Shown here: piece by piece, positions 18,844 through 23,751 of the stretch
Layout of the letters: each line of letters begins with the position of its first letter
Numbering within the stretch: position 1 is the stretch's first letter
NCBI GenBank assembly: GCA_015499995.1
Contig: JADNRV010000582.1
Location: forward strand, 1-23,751
Length of the DNA: 23,751 nucleotides
Source of the DNA: Flammula alnicola
Taxonomy: Eukaryota > Basidiomycota > Agaricomycetes > Agaricales > Strophariaceae
Direction of reading: 5' to 3'
The notes under the pieces: generated by a model
Databases searched by the model: none
The model's input: only the letters and a program-made list of their open reading frames with translations
Told to the model about the DNA's origin: nothing
Made by a program: the position numbers and the translations under genes

Positions 18844-20207
18844 AATAACAGTGTACAAGTGTTGGAGAAGACACAGAATGGGCGAAATGTCGAAAGAGAA
18901 GTATGGCGATGCGGTGGATGCGCTCAATACCGTCTCTTGGATGTCTAACTTGATGCGCATTTCGGTCAGTTTAAGAGGCATAGCCGAAGGAATCGAATAG
19001 TTTCCTTAGTTGTAGCGTTAGAGACTTACACCTCGTTAATATCACCTCGTTGCAGCCTCGAGGTAGGCGATTTTGCGTGAAGGATGAGTGATTTTCCCAG
19101 CTCTATTCCTCTTTAGGAAAAGTCGATCACGGATCGTCACGATGGGATCTGAGAATGTAAGTCCATTCGACCTAAGTAGGAAGACAAGAACGGTCCCAGC
19201 CCAGCATTCGCCTAACACCACAGAAACGCCCTTCTTCCTGCAATAACGAGTCAGACGAACAGGCAGCATAGTCGAGTCAGTTACAACGTACATTGGTGAC
19301 CCAAGCGGCCGTCATTTGACCCTCCGCGATAGTTGTCATCGATGTCACCTTCTGAGAGGTTTTGGTTCTAATCACGATAACGAACCCAACAGCAGAGAGA
19401 TTTTGATCACGAAATAATCGAGCCTGAATTCTGAATCTTCGAACGCATGCGCAGTATCTGCAGACCATTCGACCAAAGCAAAGGAGTTGCACATGCCGGC
19501 AGTAATCGGCGTGGAACGAGTCCAAGCCACTGCCAACAACACGAGTCTTCTATCAGCCTCGATGCACTTGTCAACTTTAGAATGATCTACAATGGATTCG
19601 TTGAGTGGGTATAATGGAACGGCATGATTACGGCTCACGGAAATGATAATTTCGAGGACAAGGTCACACTGCAGTTTGCAACTATGGTGCTTAGAAAACA
19701 AAGTATCTGGGTTCCGTCTGATATAAAGTCAGTAGAAATCAAAGTTCAGATTCGGCTGCATCGTACCACCCATATTTTGACGCGTCTCTGGCGTAAACCT
19801 CGAATCCAAGAAGATATGCGAAGGAGCAATGCCTAGCCGACGGTTTCGGGGCGTTTCGGTTGTTTGGAATGTAAGAGTTCAACCGTCAAAGAAAAATAGA
19901 GGATTCTTGGCTTGTATCGTCTTCAGAGTGATAATACAGGGTGATTTCTATCTTTTGGGCTCATTTTCAGAGTCAAAATCTGCGGGATGGCGAATACGGC
20001 GGGAGTGGACATGGCGGCGGTGGACATGAGGCCGCAAAGGCGCGCGGCGGGATTTCCTAAACGAGCACGTGATCTCTCGAGGCTAGACTTCGAGTGGCTT
20101 CATTTCTCTGGCAAAGAACACCAAGTGGTCTCCACTCCGACTCTATATCGCTAACCTACGCTAGAAATTTATTCTAGTCCGAAAGTACAAGGAGCGGACA
20201 GCGGACA
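18844..20207. other. Divergent intergenic region between the HMG-box and SEC2 genes
   Basis: About 1.36 kb. It should hold both promoters. Overlapping minus-strand frames at 19042-19701 are moderately hydrophobic (for example RRLVLLAVAW and GTVLVFLLRSNG) and might be remains of a membrane-protein gene, but I could not build a model or recognise a family. A CACGTG E-box lies at 20066-20071, about 140 bp before the SEC2 ATG. Confidence 0.4.
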
Positions 20208-23200
20208 ATGGCTGAGGCTCTTCAGGCAGAGCCACACCTGAATGGCGTACCGAAACCTGACGTAGGCCACGAAAGTGGAGACAGTGTCTCTCATTCTACC
20301 AAACACCGTCGCGGCAGCATAGACAGGGACGCCCAAGAAATGGTTATCGACTCACTGCGTGCACAGATCCAAGACCTGTTCTCTCAGGTCAGCCAGCTCA
20401 ACAACAAGCTCGTAAAATCCTACGACCGTGTCTCCGACCTCGAAGACGAGCTCCACGTCGCCTCTGCCAATGTTCGCACTTCATCTCTAAAAATTTCGCA
20501 ATTGGAACTGGAGAGGACGCAACATTTATCAGCCCTGAATACTGGACTTCTGGTTGAGAAGTCTCATGTCACGACCGAGCTCAATCGATTGATGGAGAAG
20601 GCGACGGAGGAGGCAGCGCAACGCGGGCAGGCCGAGTCGGCTCGAATGGCTATCGAGAAGGACCTCGACGACCTTAGCGCATCGCTTTTCGGACAGGCCA
20701 ATTCCATGGTCGCAGAAGCCCGATTCGAGAAACATTTAAGCGAAAGGAAAGTGGAGGATGCGGAGCGTGCTTTGAAGAGCGCGGAGGAGGCTGTCCAGCT
20801 CATGCAAATGCAGATGCAAGCCATGCAAGTGGAGAGGGAGGAGGCTGAGAAGAAAACTCGCGAGATGGAGCAGGTCATGGGCAAGGGTAAATGGACTGCA
20901 CGGCGCAACAGCGACGCCACTGTGTCGTTGCGCCTCCTAAGTACACATGCGCCATATCAGGAGTACCTCTCTTTCATTGCACATCTGCGTGTTCTACACC
21001 CAACCTCGCCCAATTCACCAGCAATGTCGACTCTTCTCCAACTACCACTCCTGGCGCGCTTGTTAACGGAAGATTCGTACGTTTGTTGACTTCGTCCACT
21101 TGGTCTTATCCTAAAATTCCTCCATCAGAGAACCAACCGTACGCTTAGATCTCGCACCCTCTCTAAACTGGCTTTCGCGCCGTTCTGTCTTGACTGCCAT
21201 CCATTCTGGTCAATTAACAATAGAACCGATGTCTGCCACGGCCCTGTTCACCGAATCCTCGACCTATCCCGCATCCACTACAATTGCAGGAATGAACAGC
21301 ACCCATGACAATATCTCCTGCGCCCTTTGTGGGACATCCATCTTCCCAGTGTCCAATGACTCTCACCCTACTCATGCACCGGTCCACCTACTGAGCACTA
21401 CCAACAACTACGCTGCCTCTTGGTCCGGCTCCTTTTTTAGGAAAAGTTCCAGTGGATCTGTCAATGGCACTCAGCCTTCATCGCCCACAACCTCAGTTCA
21501 GCGTCATTCAATTGGCGATTATCTGAACTCCCAGGTCTTTATCTTCCGTCTGGCGTCACTGCCTACCTCAGCAATCTCATCTTTGCCTATTCCGTCCCTC
21601 ACAAAATCATCATCTCAGACCAATTCTTCGCCCGTACCCCCTTCATATGCCTCCTCGAGCCACAACGGCAGCACAGTAAATTCTCAGTCCGGAACACCGA
21701 GTAATCAACCAACCACGATATACCCTCTATGTATGTCTGGCTGGTGCTTACATCGTCTGCGTACAACATGCACGTTGTGGGCATTTATACGCACCGGAAT
21801 CGTCGACAAAATTTGGGAAGAAGAGATCCCTCCACCCCCTCCGCCGCCTTCAATTATTCCTGTGGACAGAAGTATTAGTGGCGAGAAGCCACCTATACCT
21901 CCCAGAAAGAGAGGTTTATGGGGCATTGCTAGTGCGATTGGTGAGAGAGCTGCTAGTTGGAGCGGAGATGAGAAGGAAAAAATCAAGAAACTCACATCTA
22001 CCGGAGCAACCCCCCTGCCTCCACCTCCGCCACCACACCCTTCTGCTGCTCATGCTCCACATGAACACAGGAGACTTCCGCCACCTCTTCCACCTCTTAA
22101 TGCACTCAAACCAAGTTCAGCTCCACCTCCGTTGCCCAAAAGAAGCGAAGGAAGAGGTCGAAACCCAGCAACAAATTCTCCTACTCCTCGAACCAGCATG
22201 GAGGATAACACAACAAGAACTTCGCCTGATGTTTCTCCTGTCTTATTTTCTACACCTCTGCCCCCAGCCGCGTCACGGGCATCTACTGAACTCCCAACCG
22301 CCCCTCTCTCTCCTATCCGCGGTGCCCATCTCCAGTCATCGCAATCCGGTCCTCCGCCGATCCCACCGCGTACGCACACGCCATCCAATGTGCCTCTGCC
22401 CGAGTCAAGACCAGGAACGCCTTCTGCGCCGTCTCGGACGACGTCGCCTGCAATCGCCCTGTCCGCCGGCGGTGCGCCGCCGCCAATTCCAAGGCGGGCA
22501 GCCGCGAGAGCCAGGGCTACGCCTGGTGGAACGAGGCCTTCTACGCCTGCCAATACCGATCCTGCCCCTGCCCCTGCTGCAGAGTCGGAACCGGCAGAGG
22601 ATAAAGGGAAATCAGCGGAAGACGAGAATAAAAGCGAGGAAGAAGCTAAGGTTAACGGCCAGGTTGAGGATAACAAGGTCGAGGCTGAGCCTTCCTCTTC
22701 TGCTTCGAATGAAGGACAGAAGGAGGACAGCACAGCTGAAAATAAAGTGGAGGTGGTCCGACCCGACCGATCTACACAACCGTCTCCTACATCTGATTTA
22801 TTCGTTGATGCACCAACTCCAGGAGATGAAGTCAAGGAATTTGTGGCACCCGTCCAGGATCCATCGAAGGTCGAAGAAAAGATGGACGAGACACATCACG
22901 ACAACGACGGCGATGAAGAGGACAAGGCTACTGTAATCGAAGCTCCAGTTGATGAGAAATCAGCATCAGCTGAGACCATAGAGCAAGTGGCCGTCGCAGG
23001 CAATGTCAAAGAGGACTCGACCACGCCCATTGTGACAGACGAGCTAACGGAGGAACCTGTGCATGTTAACGGGGCGGAGGAGCGTGTGTCTGGCGAGGCT
23101 GAGAGAGCGCAAGAGGAAAAGCTCGAGGAAGAGAAGAAGCAGCGAGAGAAAGAGGAAAAATACAAGACAGGGTATGTGGGCGACGCTACTTGGGATGAGA

Positions 23201-23271
23201 AGACGTGGAAGGAGCTCGTTCGTCTGCGAGAGGACATGTTTTGGGCACGCGTCGGCGGCTTCAAGGATTGA
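20208..23271 (+). CDS. SEC2: Sec2-type Rab GEF (two exons, 1003 aa)
   Basis: Exons 20208-21076 and 21129-23271, with a 52-bp GT-AG intron joining LLTED-S-EPTVRLDLAPSL. Sec2 catalyses GDP/GTP exchange on the Rab Sec4 on secretory vesicles during polarised exocytosis. A long coiled coil (about 45-225) contains the signature LSASLFGQANSMVAEAR (156-172). Next are STHAPYQEYLSFIAHLR and NWLSRRSVLTAIHSGQLT, a CALC pair (354-357), and a Cys-bearing segment YPLCMSGWCLHRLRTTC (about 488-504) continuing TLWAFIRTGIVDKIWEEE. The rest is low-complexity: poly-Pro with SH3-type PPIPPRK, PPPIPPR and PPPLPKR (about 525-780), an acidic Glu/Lys-rich tail, and a final TWDEKTWKELVRLREDMFWARVGG block. The start gives an ordinary N-terminus 42 codons before the coiled coil. 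Confidence 0.88.
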
Positions 23272-23548
23272 GCTGTGGTACGCCGTGTATTGTGCCTTGC
23301 TTCGATCCGTCATTGTCATATGTGACTGTCATATCGTACCTGTGTAGCAACGCTGTATGTTCGTGTTCTAACTCCTCAGACCACACGTTCTATTTGATAC
23401 CCTTTCAGTCATTGTCTTCAACTGCCGCCATCTAGATAATTGACATTATTACATGTAATTCCTTAGCCGAGGCCAGCTCTCTGCATCTATTTAGCATATT
23501 TTTCACCCTTTGTTTTCCTCGTAATATTTACAATTGAGCGTCACGATA
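23272..23548. other. Convergent 3' flanks of SEC2 and the next gene
   Basis: A 277-bp AT-richer spacer between the SEC2 stop and the stop of the minus-strand partial gene. It presumably holds both 3' UTRs; no other feature was recognised. Confidence 0.4.
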
Positions 23549-23707
23549 TTACAGGGTATTCTCGATCCACTCTTCGTGCCTCCTGACCAATTCCGCAACA
23601 ATATCTTCCTCGATCTCCTTTATTGGAAATCCAGGTGGTTGGTGGTCAGGAAGATCTATCCGCAGCCAGAATTCCGAAAAAGAATTGGAAATATCAGCGG
23701 CTTGCAT
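23549..23707 (-). CDS. 3' end of an unidentified gene, continuing beyond the right edge
   Basis: The minus strand reads MQAADISNSFSEFWLRIDLP, then DHQPPGFPIKEIEEDIVAEL and RRHEEWIENTL, stopping with TAA at 23549-23551. In this frame a TGA lies just upstream, so either 23707 is a real start of a 52-aa protein or, more likely, an intron acceptor (AACAG at about 23718-23722) joins this last exon to coding sequence outside the window. The regular amphipathic, acidic composition looks coding, but I do not recognise the family. Confidence 0.4.
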   Translation of the reverse strand: MQAADISNSFSEFWLRIDLPDHQPPGFPIKEIEEDIVAELVRRHEEWIENTL

Positions 23708-23751
23708 AGTGCTTCCTCTGTTTGCTCAATCCCTGGAGGAAGAGACGGAAG

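Noticed and set aside
19042..19701. Minus-strand frames as a multi-pass membrane protein gene
   Set aside because: The frames overlap one another, no splice model joins them, and no family motif was recognised.
22050..22835. Long minus-strand open frame (261 codons) opposite SEC2
   Set aside because: The Gly/Ala/Ser-rich antisense of Pro-rich codons is a shadow of SEC2.
21878..22936. Long plus-strand open frame (352 codons) inside SEC2
   Set aside because: Alternate-frame reading of the Pro-rich SEC2 exon; the Arg/Leu/Pro-rich composition is typical of a shadow frame.
1..23751. tRNA or rRNA genes
   Set aside because: I saw no cloverleaf with A and B boxes and no rRNA-like block on either strand; a covariance-model search would be needed to exclude a divergent one.

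Overview
This is nuclear DNA from a filamentous basidiomycete, most likely an Agaricomycete. Genes are broken by many short (about 50-73 bp) GT-AG introns with CTRAY-like branch sites, a typical fungal Helitron is present, and every recognisable protein is of fungal type (SRPK-like kinase, mitoribosomal mL38, Ede1-like EH protein, HMG-box factor, Sec2 Rab GEF). I translated, spliced and compared by eye; no database search was run.

Layout: (1) 1-4128 is the 3' part of a Helitron, cut by the left window edge. It holds the Pif1-like helicase end of RepHel with two frameshifts, a second, apparently intact four-exon gene (1766-2818) for a 295-aa protein with OB-fold-like sequence, about 5.4 copies of a 202-bp tandem repeat, a 16-bp subterminal palindrome, and a textbook 3' terminus (CCCGTGC-GAA-GCACGGG hairpin, then CTAG before T). 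(2) 4465-5906 is an SRPK-like kinase gene whose HGD catalytic loop is assembled across a GC-AG intron; the Helitron ends only about 336 bp upstream of it. (3) 6824-8566 (minus) is a complete seven-exon gene for mitochondrial ribosomal protein mL38.

(4) 8901-15294 is a direct segmental duplication. Copy B (12525-15294) contains the 3' half and downstream flank of an intact Ede1-like endocytic scaffold gene (13946-16617, minus, three EH domains). Copy A (8901-10941) is a decayed duplicate whose EDE1 tail is joined in frame to the 5' half of an unrelated coiled-coil gene (10942-12366). The resulting chimera carries a nonsense codon, frameshifts and a 660-bp in-frame deletion, so it is a pseudogene. 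(5) 17337-18843 (minus) encodes an HMG-box transcription factor; one of its introns has a length divisible by three, no stop, and reads as a membrane helix if retained. (6) 20208-23271 (plus) encodes a Sec2-type Rab guanine-nucleotide exchange factor. (7) The last 200 bp hold the 3' end of an unidentified minus-strand gene.

The host genes do not form a pathway cluster, though the Ede1-like and Sec2 proteins act at opposite ends of plasma-membrane traffic (endocytosis and exocytosis). The parts most worth following up are the Helitron's second gene and repeat/palindrome architecture, and the chimeric pseudogene made by the segmental duplication.
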